From: Planctomicrobium sp051466335
Lineage (GTDB): Bacteria; Planctomycetota; Planctomycetia; Planctomycetales; Planctomycetaceae
Reading direction: 5' to 3'
DNA length: 64,000 nt
NCBI RefSeq assembly: GCF_051466335.1
Contig: NZ_CP195793.1
Coordinates: 2,914,001-2,978,000, forward strand
The notes beneath the pieces are model-generated. The model was given only the letters and a program-made list of their open reading frames with translations. It was not told the DNA's origin and ran no database searches. Position 1 is the first letter of the stretch, and the number at the start of each line of letters is the position of its first letter. Below, piece after piece: positions 36,101 through 43,327 of this stretch. Position numbers and translations under genes: made by a program.

Positions 36101-38199
36101 GCGCGATGCTCAACGCGCAAGGAGGCAATATCAGCCTGCGCGGCCAGGGCGACGCGGCATCCACTATTTCTGATTACCTTACTAGCGCACACGGACTGTT
36201 CCTGAACGACAGTACCCTTCAAACGAATGGCGGCGGCACGATCGCCTTAACCGGCTTGGGAGGGGGCGCTGACTCAAGCGGATCCAACTTCGGAGTATCT
36301 CTCTATGCCGGCAGCACCGTATCCGCCCAGAACGGCACCATCACGATCAACGGCACAGGAGGTCATGGCAGCAGCTCTAGTATTGGTCTCAGCATCTCCG
36401 GCTTAGGAACTAACACAATTCACTCCACCGGCAGTGGCAGCATTTTGATTTCAGGTACAGGGAATGGATCGGCCCATGGGGTTCATCTAAACAGCGCGAC
36501 GGGCGGTATCTATAGTACCACAGGCTCCGTGGCTGTGACAGGTATTTCGGGTGCCAGCGGTTCTGGGTTGAAGGCTGACAATGCCGGATTTACGCTGGGT
36601 GGCGCTACTGCGACCGGGGACATCACCCTCACTGGCGATCGGCTCTCTCTGGGCGGCAACGTCACGACGCGGACCTCGGGTACGGTCACCATCCGGCCCT
36701 ACACCGCCTCGACATCTATCGGTATCGGGGGCGCGACGGGTATGCTAGATATCACTTCGGCGATATTGAACAGTATCTCGGCAGGCACGCTGTCAATCGG
36801 CAGAAGTGACGGCACGGGGCTGATGCGGGTGGCCGGGACGAATTTGTCGGCCCGAGACTATCACCTTTCGCTGATTAACGGCAGCGGGAACATCCAGCTC
36901 GACGGCGGGGTCACCGCGTTGGCTCTTGGAACCAGCCGGAATTTCTCGGCCGCGACAACGTCCGGGCACATCACTGCCCCGACAGCGGCCGGCACCATCA
37001 CCACTACCCGAACTGGCAGCGGCGGCAATATCACGATGACGGCGGGCGGTAGCGGCACGATCAACGTGAGCAACTTGACCCTGAATGCCAATAACGGCGG
37101 GGAGATAAACCTTACTTCGGCAGGTGCCATGACCATTGGAACGATGAATGCCGGTTCGATTCTCGCTCGCACCACGGACGAAACGTCTGACCTGACGATA
37201 GCGTCCGGCAAGACGCTTTCGGCCTCTGCCTCTGGCAACGCCATCACGCTTGCCGCTGGCCGTAACTTCATCAACAACGCGGGCAGCGGGGTCTTATCCA
37301 CGCCGTCCGGCCGCTGGCTGGTGTATTCCACGAATCCGGCCGATGACACCATCGACACCCTGACCAATGACTTCCGCCGCTTTTCCTGCACCTACGGCGG
37401 TTCCTGCCCGTCCTTCCCGGCTAGCGGCAAGGGGTTCCTGTACGGTTCCACCCCGCTCCTGACGGTGAGCCCGACCGGCGGCCTCGCCGTGACCTATGGT
37501 GACGTGGCTCCGAACCTCTCCGGTTACGCCTATACACTTTCGGGCTATCTGGATTCGGACGCTACGATCGACTCCATGACCGGTTCACTTGCGGGGACCA
37601 CGCCATACACACAGGGGGCGAGCGTCGGGAATTACGCGATCAGCCATGCGTCGGGAACACTTGCCTCAGCATTGGGGTATGAGTTTACCTATGCAAGCAA
37701 CGCGACAGGCATTACCGTTGCCCCGGCAAGCCTGACCGTCACTGCCAACGCCATAAGCAAACTGTATGGCGCAGCTGATCCGGCTCTGACTTACGGCTAC
37801 TTCGGATTAGCGAATGGTGACACCTCTGCGGTCTTCACCGGTGGCTTGAGCCGCGCAGCAGGCGAAACGGTAACTGGCAGCCCGTATGCTATCGGCCTTG
37901 GTACACTTTCGGCAGGGAGTAACTACACGATTGATTACACCGGTGCGGACTTCATCATCCGCGACGGTTTCGGCGATGTGCAGCGAATTATCCTGAGCGT
38001 GAAGCCCGTGTCTTCGCCGCCCTATCAAGGGGACGTGGTGGCGACTGACAACACGTCGTCACCCACACAAGACACGGATCTAAGCCATCCGTATGAGCTA
38101 TCGCCAGCGTCGGCAGGACACAGGCCGCGCTGGCTCAATCCAGAGATCGCCGTGGCTCCCGAGTTGCAGCAGATATTCGATCTTCCTCCCTACCTGTAA
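33121..38199 (+). CDS. Filamentous haemagglutinin-like (TpsA) surface protein with LamG-like and MBG repeats
   Basis: The 1692-residue product has a signal peptide ending near LAATPALA and then the two-partner-secretion N-domain (LPQGGQMVGG; GIINWQSFDIGQSEGVHFQQ; VNPQGTFIGPNASV). Next come beta-helix repeats, a LamG-like domain at about 640-800, more beta-helix repeats and two MBG-type domains near 1446-1613. TpsA proteins are exported by a dedicated TpsB outer-membrane pore; none is encoded nearby. The annotated start is TTG at 33121; an in-frame ATG at 33181 directly opens the signal peptide. Sequence and GC-rich codon use look proteobacterial rather than planctomycete, suggesting cargo gained by transfer. 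Function is probably adhesion. Confidence 0.85.
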   Translation: MDLPLLRPCSLTSYLRATTAMTAISLLAATPALALPQGGQMVGGQASIATTGHQTTITQSTQRGIINWQSFDIGQSEGVHFQQPSAASVTLNRVTGGGGASQLLGNLTANGTVMLVNPQGTFIGPNASVNVGSFLATTSDISNDRFMAGDYRFDMPGNPNAGIVNLGSVTVAEAGLAAFVAPNVVNNGLIQAKLGKVQLASGDTFTLDLYGDGLFALEASPTITSQLVTNGGIIAAEGGKVLMTAAAAGEVVNSLINIDGIISATSIGEQNGEIVIFAEGSNAVTGNDQTQKGQKQGSSTVLVSGIIDASGRKPGERGGKITVTGDHVALLDGTLIDASGHTGESGTTVGKAVSAHRDGSAGGDIRIGGDYLGQGDTPTARYLYVDPGALIVNDALFTGDAGRSIFWSDGNTQFYGNVYARALGGQAIDALTWSATAGGNHGDGGFVETSGYQHLDAGGYVNLTASSGEKGTYFLDPTDITIYGNVDPAFQSTDGSIDLASSLKLWLDASDTSKVTLTYSTDGLSGATATGTAGSNTITTSTDVAASLTVGARIRLGVAGAVTTADTMGADTYTVASITGTTITLGESLTQNYTDSALRRGLVSQLADKSGQNNNATQATAANMPLWVSNGQNELGLAKFDGNDTLRNTNFIVNTANLSILALFQETLASENRRFFDLGNSSGDVNSLYVSVDFKFGAGFSAGYRIPENSPASHGVANTSLALISYVKSGSSSQTSWWNGVSSSTNTSVVTTFDSQRFTIGNQNSENPNNFLNGNGYELLLYTTDLSVFSRGLMEQYQSAKWGIALTPPGTGATEVAKATASDGYSAFTTRYLEQLSQSANISLQATNDINLDFKGDTLSLASGRDLTLTAGNNITSASAGTIQTAGTGSILLSAGGDINLSHDLDLTTTGTGSVTLRANNSILYSGGGDITTQGGAITLNSNRDASGAGAISLGSGTLLTSNGGNITLGGGVDPLTTAALGTASNVQGIRLVSAMLNAQGGNISLRGQGDAASTISDYLTSAHGLFLNDSTLQTNGGGTIALTGLGGGADSSGSNFGVSLYAGSTVSAQNGTITINGTGGHGSSSSIGLSISGLGTNTIHSTGSGSILISGTGNGSAHGVHLNSATGGIYSTTGSVAVTGISGASGSGLKADNAGFTLGGATATGDITLTGDRLSLGGNVTTRTSGTVTIRPYTASTSIGIGGATGMLDITSAILNSISAGTLSIGRSDGTGLMRVAGTNLSARDYHLSLINGSGNIQLDGGVTALALGTSRNFSAATTSGHITAPTAAGTITTTRTGSGGNITMTAGGSGTINVSNLTLNANNGGEINLTSAGAMTIGTMNAGSILARTTDETSDLTIASGKTLSASASGNAITLAAGRNFINNAGSGVLSTPSGRWLVYSTNPADDTIDTLTNDFRRFSCTYGGSCPSFPASGKGFLYGSTPLLTVSPTGGLAVTYGDVAPNLSGYAYTLSGYLDSDATIDSMTGSLAGTTPYTQGASVGNYAISHASGTLASALGYEFTYASNATGITVAPASLTVTANAISKLYGAADPALTYGYFGLANGDTSAVFTGGLSRAAGETVTGSPYAIGLGTLSAGSNYTIDYTGADFIIRDGFGDVQRIILSVKPVSSPPYQGDVVATDNTSSPTQDTDLSHPYELSPASAGHRPRWLNPEIAVAPELQQIFDLPPYL

Positions 38200-38530
38200 T
38201 GGAAATTGAGCATGGCTTACGGTCGGCTGAACTGGGGGAGTCAGCTGTCATTTTCAGAAGTGCGTGACAGTGCAATGCCATATTGACATTGGCTTCTGAT
38301 CTTTAAAGTTGCCAGAACCGGTCGTCAGTAGTATGTCGGAAATACAGAAGGCAATGTCAGTGGACTACATCGCGTGGATGACGAAGACGGAAATATTCCT
38401 GAAAGTGGCGTTCTTCGCTTATCCGATTCCGCTTGGGTTGTGGCAAGACAAAGGGCTGATGTAATTGGCCCTCTTTCTGAACGAGGTGACGTATCCTGTT
38501 CTCTTGCAAAAGAGGCTGGCAGGCAGTTAG
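38200..38530. other. Intergenic region after the TpsA-like gene
   Basis: I see no intact gene. A 68-codon plus frame at 38374-38580 is open but does not resemble a known protein; it may be the shifted upstream part of the gene remnant that follows. Confidence 0.35.
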
Positions 38531-38758
38531 GGATATCCCTACTGGATCGACAGCGGGAGAGATGGGGAGTATTGCGCTGATCCTGGATGCTCGAGTGTCC
38601 CCACTGCGGTGCCGGAACTGGAAGAATATGCCGCGATCCTGTTCCTCAGTCTGGCATTGCTGGTCGGCTGGCGGGTGAGCCGTAAAAGTACGCAATACTT
38701 GGCCAAATTTCCGGATGGAGCCAGACCGGCAACGATTCAAGAGGAAGGAACACTTTGA
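38531..38758 (+). pseudogene. Remnant of a small anchored protein, paralogue of the next gene
   Basis: An open frame without a start reads CADPGCSSVPTAVPELEEYA and then AILFLSLALLVGWRVSRKS to a TGA at 38756-38758. It repeats almost exactly the C-terminal anchor of the next gene (VPELEEYAAALFLGLALLIG). A stop at 38526-38530 cuts the frame upstream. It is therefore the 3' part of a duplicated, broken copy. Confidence 0.6.
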
Positions 38759-38760
38759 TC

Positions 38761-39129
38761 ATGAAACCATTCATTCGATCGTGCCGTCATTGGAGTCATC
38801 GGGCTGCTCTCTTCACCGCATTCCTGATCCTCTGCGGCGGTAGCCAACCGGCTTTGGCCGAGCCGATCCTCACGGAGGACGGACGCTGCCTCCAGCTGTA
38901 TGAATCGTGTGATGGGAGCTGCGAAGTCCTTGGGTATAATAAAGTTCTGCTGAACGCGGAAAACGACTGCATCTGGTGCTATGACGGTGATGGGGACAAT
39001 CAATGTGATGGAACACCTCCCCCGGCAGCTGTTCCCGAGTTGGAAGAATACGCTGCCGCGCTGTTCCTGGGCCTGGCGTTGTTGATCGGCTGGAAGGCCC
39101 GTCGAAATCTCCGCACATCAACCGTCTGA
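38761..39129 (+). CDS. Small exported Cys-rich protein with C-terminal sorting-like anchor
   Basis: This 122-residue product has a signal peptide (MKPFIRSCRHWSHRAALFTA, ending near SQPALA), a short domain with six cysteines and an aspartate-rich CYDGDGDNQCDG loop, and a C-terminus of P-E-L-E-E followed by a ~17-residue hydrophobic helix and a basic tail (WKARRN). That tripartite tail looks like PEP-CTERM/exosortase-type sorting signals, though no exosortase is in the window. GAGGAAGG precedes the ATG at 38761. It lies just after the TpsA-like gene and its own broken copy. Confidence 0.7.
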   Translation: MKPFIRSCRHWSHRAALFTAFLILCGGSQPALAEPILTEDGRCLQLYESCDGSCEVLGYNKVLLNAENDCIWCYDGDGDNQCDGTPPPAAVPELEEYAAALFLGLALLIGWKARRNLRTSTV

Positions 39130-39278
39130 CCAGCTTCATGAATTTGTCCGATTGAGGTACACCTCAAACTGACGTCAGGTGAACCACCGGATACTGCTGT
39201 CAGACAGGGTGGTCCACGTCATTTCTTGACAGGTGTCGGAAACGGTCTTAGAGATGACCTGACACTTTCAGGAGGACT

Positions 39279-39863
39279 ATGGCATCCCAGGGACAACGCA
39301 TCGGTTATCTCCGCGTCAGCAGTGCCGACCAGAACCCCGACCGGCAACTGGAAGGGCAGACGCTCGACCGGAAGTTCATCGACAAGGCTTCCGGCAAGGA
39401 CATCGAGCGTCCTCAGTTGCAGGCCCTGATCCAGTATGCCCGTGACGGGGATACGATCCTCGTTCACAGCATGGACCGCCTGGCCCGGAACATCGATGAC
39501 CTGTTGCAGCTGGTGAAGGATTTCACCAGACAGGGAATCGTGGTCGAGTTCCTGAGCGAGAACCTGCGGTTCACCGGTCAGGACAGCCCGATGTCGCAAC
39601 TCATGCTGACGGTGCTGGGAGCGGTCTCCCAGTTCGAACGGGATTTGATCGGAGAACGCCAGCGGGAAGGGATCGCTCTGGCGAAACAACGGGGGACCTA
39701 TCGCGGCCGCAACCGCAAACTTTCGGCCGACCAGATTCCCGAACTGGTGCAACGGGCGACCGCTGGCGAAAGCAAAGCGGCGCTGGCCCGTGACTACGGC
39801 CTCAGCCGGGAAACCGTCTATCAATATCTCAGGCAGGCCAAGCCCTCCGAACCGGCCGCCTGA
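39279..39863 (+). CDS. Serine resolvase/invertase (Tn3-resolvase type)
   Basis: The 194-residue product has the resolvase catalytic domain: RIGYLRVSSADQNPDRQL with the nucleophilic serine at S14, then VHSMDRLARNIDDLLQLV and LTVLGAVSQFERDLIGERQREGI. A C-terminal helix-turn-helix follows (AKAALARDYGLSRETVYQYLR-like, residues 168-188). Such enzymes resolve dimers or invert segments at a nearby res-type site. No transposase accompanies it, so multimer resolution of the plasmid form is the likeliest job. Its stop overlaps the start of the next gene (TGATG). Confidence 0.9.
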   Translation: MASQGQRIGYLRVSSADQNPDRQLEGQTLDRKFIDKASGKDIERPQLQALIQYARDGDTILVHSMDRLARNIDDLLQLVKDFTRQGIVVEFLSENLRFTGQDSPMSQLMLTVLGAVSQFERDLIGERQREGIALAKQRGTYRGRNRKLSADQIPELVQRATAGESKAALARDYGLSRETVYQYLRQAKPSEPAA

Positions 39864-40189
39864 TGGACCACTTGCTGACGGTCCGGCTCGAAGCCCATTA
39901 CCCCGAACGAAATCATCATCGGTTCTATGAACTGGCCCTCGGCCTCGATCTGTTCGGACTCTGGACGTTGACCGTCCATCACGGCCGCACCGGCCGACCG
40001 GGACATCAACGATCGTTTTCCAGCAGCGATCTGCAAACCCTGCAAACACAGATTCGCCGGTGTCTGATCGTCCGGGAATCGGCTCCCCGGCGTCTCGGCT
40101 GCCGGTATCAGCTAGTGAATCTCAGCCAGGACGACGATTTGCTCATCGAAGACTGGCTGCCGGAAGCGTGGCTTCAGCCATTTCGGTAA
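39863..40189 (+). CDS. WGR-like domain protein coupled to the resolvase
   Basis: The 108-residue product resembles a single WGR domain: HHRFYELALGLDLFGLWTL, then TVHHGRTGRPGHQRSFSS and a helix LQTLQTQIRRCLIVRES. The motif tryptophan-glycine-arginine is replaced by H-G-R. WGR domains occur in PARPs and in bacterial MolR-like and mobile-element proteins and are thought to bind nucleic acid or protein. It overlaps the resolvase stop by one base, implying co-translation. Confidence 0.65.
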   Translation: MDHLLTVRLEAHYPERNHHRFYELALGLDLFGLWTLTVHHGRTGRPGHQRSFSSSDLQTLQTQIRRCLIVRESAPRRLGCRYQLVNLSQDDDLLIEDWLPEAWLQPFR

Positions 40190-40273
40190 CGAAGAGGATT
40201 TCCGCACAGGCACACGGCCCATCAGGCCGACCGGATGAAGGCATCACAGTCTCTGCAGAAATCAGGGAAAAAC

Positions 40274-40582
40274 TCAGCGCCCTCGTGGTCGCGGCGCGCG
40301 TTGAAGAGCCTCATGAAGACATCGGCAGAGTTCCTCATCATTTCCAACCAAAGCTCCCCCATCTTCCACGTTCAGGTTCTTGAGCATGGCTTCATAACGA
40401 TCCCATATCCGGTGAGTTTCCGGAGTTCCCAAATCAGGTGGCCCGACACAATATCGAAGTTCCGATTCGTCACTTTCCAGCAGAACGTCCAGTGTTGCCA
40501 GAAATTGGTAAGGCTCCAGTTGGTAGCGTCCGGCCAGTTCATTGACCTTCATGAGAATGGCGACTTGGGAATTATCCAGCAT
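40274..40582 (-). CDS. Hypothetical helical protein
   Basis: This 102-residue product (MLDNSQVAILMKVNELAGRY, then QLEPYQFLATLDVLLESDES) looks like a helical, acidic cytosolic protein; no family is recognised. It is on the minus strand, upstream of and in the same direction as the 398-residue gene's strand, but separated by noncoding DNA. Codon composition matches the element. Its overlap with only non-coding DNA supports it moderately. Confidence 0.5.
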   Translation of the reverse strand: MLDNSQVAILMKVNELAGRYQLEPYQFLATLDVLLESDESELRYCVGPPDLGTPETHRIWDRYEAMLKNLNVEDGGALVGNDEELCRCLHEALQRAPRPRGR

Positions 40583-40669
40583 CTTGTTCCGACACGATGA
40601 GTGATTAACTTATGCAGTATCGGAAAAATATCTTAATAAACCGTCAATCGGGCGCAGCTTGTTATCAAT

Positions 40670-41866
40670 TCATCCGCGACGATTTCCCAGTACAAAGCAT
40701 TGATACCAGGCAATGAGTTCTTTGGCGACGGCAGACGGACCAGTGATTTTGAGAGTGCCACGCCTGTCTTTCGCCGTGTGCACCAGATCCAATCCGAAAT
40801 AGTCTTCTAATCGGCGAATCAGTCTGCGAGCCCCTTTGGCATCCCCGGCATGCAGGCGCTTTCCGGTTTCATTTAATGATCCGCTTTGAACATAGGAGCG
40901 TAAGACTTCCAGGCAATGGAACACCTGAAAGCGAACCTGACGAGGGTTGTCGATCAATTGCCGCAAGCGTTGCTTGATCCTCTCATCCAGGACCAGGGAA
41001 CGGGACAGATCTTCAGCATGCTCTCCCAGAGTGCTGGCGATGCAGGCGTGATATCGCTGTTGCGAAGAGAACACCACTTCAATCGGAACCCGCGCGCTGC
41101 GAACGCTGACGATTTCCCCCGACCGGGGATGCAACTCCAGCGTGAACATCTCCGCCATTCCCTGACCGGATAGGGCCACCCAGTCGATCAGCATCCCGGT
41201 ATGCAGCTGAGAACTGACCCGTAGCGGAAATCCGGCCGGAATCCAGCCCTTATCAATCTGTTCGCGGTGTTCCTCGGGATCAGCCGCACACCAGGTATCG
41301 AACATGCCAGCCTGCAAGACGTAACCATTCGACACTTCACGGGAACGGCTCATCCGCACCAGTCCAGTGGCGGAATTTCCCTGAGCATCGACCATGACGA
41401 GTGATTTTCGTGGAAGGAGAACATGGGGACCATGCTTCAGGCTGCTCCGGAACTCGTAATTTCCAACGTGTGATTTGAGCGAGGGGAGATTCCATTCCGC
41501 AGGCCAGGGGGCCATCCGCAGCTCAGGAGCTTGAATGCTCAACGGATCACGACAGCCCTCGAAGTGAATCCACGCGGCCGCATTTCCGCGTTTGGCAAAG
41601 AACTGCCTCATCATCTGCAGGCATCCGGGCCGCAAGCGTTTCCAGGACTCGTGTGTGTGGAGTCCCAGTCCTGCGGCCACCCAGTCCAGCGGAGCGGCGG
41701 GATGATCCGTGAACCGCTCGGCGGTGGACAGCAGCCCCCCATGCTGGTTGACGCAATACGCAGGAACGTCAGACGCCAGGGGCATCTTGTCCTGAAACGG
41801 ACGGTCGGAACGCTGGCCGTGCAGATCGTGCAGGCGGTTCCAGAGTGGTCGAGCGGAGTTCATCAA
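40670..41866 (-). CDS. Uncharacterised protein with C-terminal LysR-like winged helix
   Basis: The 398-residue product is not recognised over its first ~320 residues, which contain many Trp, His and Cys and a beta-rich centre (HVLLPRKSLVMVDAQGNSAT). The C-terminal ~65 residues, beginning GSLNETGKRLHAGDAKGARR and continuing LIRRLEDYFGLDLVHTAKDR, look like the winged HTH of LysR or ModE regulators, which normally sits at the N-terminus. It may be an element-encoded regulator or DNA-binding replication factor. The ATG at 41866 is followed by a second ATG. Confidence 0.55.
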   Translation of the reverse strand: MMNSARPLWNRLHDLHGQRSDRPFQDKMPLASDVPAYCVNQHGGLLSTAERFTDHPAAPLDWVAAGLGLHTHESWKRLRPGCLQMMRQFFAKRGNAAAWIHFEGCRDPLSIQAPELRMAPWPAEWNLPSLKSHVGNYEFRSSLKHGPHVLLPRKSLVMVDAQGNSATGLVRMSRSREVSNGYVLQAGMFDTWCAADPEEHREQIDKGWIPAGFPLRVSSQLHTGMLIDWVALSGQGMAEMFTLELHPRSGEIVSVRSARVPIEVVFSSQQRYHACIASTLGEHAEDLSRSLVLDERIKQRLRQLIDNPRQVRFQVFHCLEVLRSYVQSGSLNETGKRLHAGDAKGARRLIRRLEDYFGLDLVHTAKDRRGTLKITGPSAVAKELIAWYQCFVLGNRRG

Positions 41867-42226
41867 TGAGTTCCTTCGGAGTCAGTGTTGCGGTGATGAT
41901 GTCCTTGTGGTTCTGGAGCCCTGCCCGGCCGGGAAGAGGATGGCGGAGGTTAGGGCGCGTGCTTGTCGCGGCGCCCCAATCGACCCCCAAAGAATTCCTC
42001 ATAGGATTCCATTGTCGATCAGGCACACGGGCCACCGTGGTGATCGACAGAGAACACGAAAAGAATCGGTTCTCTGAGAAAACCGGTCGTGTTCGGCTGG
42101 AGCAAGCATGCTGGGATCTGGCTCCCCGTATTGTCACGGGTGGCAGATCTCCGTTCAAGGCCGAATGAGTCAGCGGATCACATTCGGCCTGTCTTCTTCG
42201 ATCCGCATGTAAGGAACGTGATCGCC
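41867..42226. other. Divergent intergenic region
   Basis: No gene is recognised in these 360 bases between the divergent LysR-tailed gene and the DUF1232 gene. A frame on the minus strand overlaps the start of the former but has no recognisable content. Confidence 0.35.
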
Positions 42227-42397
42227 ATGAATGATCGAACCAAAGCCGTTTTACTGATTGTGGCTGCTGTGCTGTATGTGATCTCACCGCTCGACTTCAT
42301 TCCTGATCCGCTGCTGGGGATTGGGCAACTGGATGATCTGGTGATCGGCATTATGGGCTTCCGTAACGCCAAAGGATTGCTGACCGGGGAATGCTGA
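42227..42397 (+). CDS. DUF1232 (YkvA-type) small membrane protein
   Basis: This 56-residue product begins MNDRTKAVLLIVAAVLYVIS and continues PLDFIPDPLLGIGQLDDLVIG, the hallmark DUF1232 motif (SPLDxIPD...GxxDD). It should span the membrane once or twice. AAGGA lies about 15 bases ahead of the ATG. It begins the plus-strand run leading to parB-like and coupling-protein genes. Function of the family is unknown. Confidence 0.8.
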   Translation: MNDRTKAVLLIVAAVLYVISPLDFIPDPLLGIGQLDDLVIGIMGFRNAKGLLTGEC

Positions 42398-42485
42398 TGC
42401 AGCCTCTCCTGGCGAGGGGCGGTGCGTTCTCCGGGAATCACCGCTCCTCCTTTCTCTCCCTCATTCTGTAACAGGAGTTCCTGTC

Positions 42486-43298
42486 ATGAGCCGCGAACAG
42501 ATTCAATACCTCTCGCTGGACCAGATTCAAACCGTCAGCCAGGTACGAACGCACTTCGATGAAGAGGCGATTCACGGACTAGCGATAAGCCTCAAGGAAC
42601 TGGGCCAACTGCAACCGATCCGAGTCCGCAAGGTCGGTGACACGTACATTGTCGTTGATGGTGAACGCCGCCGTCGGGCCGCCCCTAAGGCCGGGATGAC
42701 GACCATCGCCGTGATCATCGAAGAGAAAGATCTCAATGACGGGGAAGTGATTCAGCGACAGCTGATCGCCAATTGCCAGCGGGAGGATCTTTCCGCGATG
42801 GAAAAAGCCCGTGCCCTCCAGCGACTCATGGAAACCACTGGCTGGAATGCCTCTCAAGCCGCCGCCAAGCTCGGCCTCTCCAACGCGACTGCCACACGTC
42901 TGTTGTCACTTCTCTCTCTGCCGATGGCCTTGCAACAGAAAGTGGACCAGGGCCAAATCGCGGTCAGTGCGGCCTATGAACTAGCGAAAGTGAGCGATGC
43001 CGACCGGCAGACCGAACTGAGTCAGCAGGTCGAGTGCGGCCGACTTACCCGTGATGCTCTGACCGGTGCGCTCAAGGCGGAACGCAAAGAGCCGTCCACA
43101 TCAGCGATGCCTTCCCGTGCGACCGCCGTCTTGGCTCCCGGCCGGTCGATCACTGTTACCAGTGACGGTCTGGATCTGGAACGGTTCATTTCCCTCATCG
43201 AGGACCTGCTCGCCAAAGCCAGGAAGGTTCGGCCCCAGGGCGTCGAACTGTCCACATTCATCAAGATGCTTCGGGATCAGTCGAAGGCCGCCATCTGA
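42486..43298 (+). CDS. ParB/Spo0J-like partition protein
   Basis: The 270-residue protein has a ParB N-terminal domain with the CTP-binding motif GERRRR (59-64) and QLQPIRVRK, then a KorB/Spo0J-type helix-turn-helix (ASQAAAKLGLSNATATRLLS, about 120-140), and a variable C-terminal dimerisation part. It lacks an adjacent ParA, as the element's ParA pairs with an RHH protein instead. Here it lies 29 bp before the coupling-protein gene, so it may act as a regulator of transfer genes or in relaxosome processing. AGGAG precedes the ATG. Confidence 0.85.
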   Translation: MSREQIQYLSLDQIQTVSQVRTHFDEEAIHGLAISLKELGQLQPIRVRKVGDTYIVVDGERRRRAAPKAGMTTIAVIIEEKDLNDGEVIQRQLIANCQREDLSAMEKARALQRLMETTGWNASQAAAKLGLSNATATRLLSLLSLPMALQQKVDQGQIAVSAAYELAKVSDADRQTELSQQVECGRLTRDALTGALKAERKEPSTSAMPSRATAVLAPGRSITVTSDGLDLERFISLIEDLLAKARKVRPQGVELSTFIKMLRDQSKAAI

Positions 43299-43327
43299 CA
43301 CACTTCCATTTCAACAGGAGAAATCTC

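Noticed and set aside
39219..40049. 276-codon minus frame
   Set aside because: It is antisense to the clear resolvase and WGR-like genes and has no recognisable motif.
42486..43298. Partner of the element's ParA
   Set aside because: The ParA gene is coupled to its own RHH protein 18 kb away, so this ParB-like protein is more likely a transfer-region regulator.
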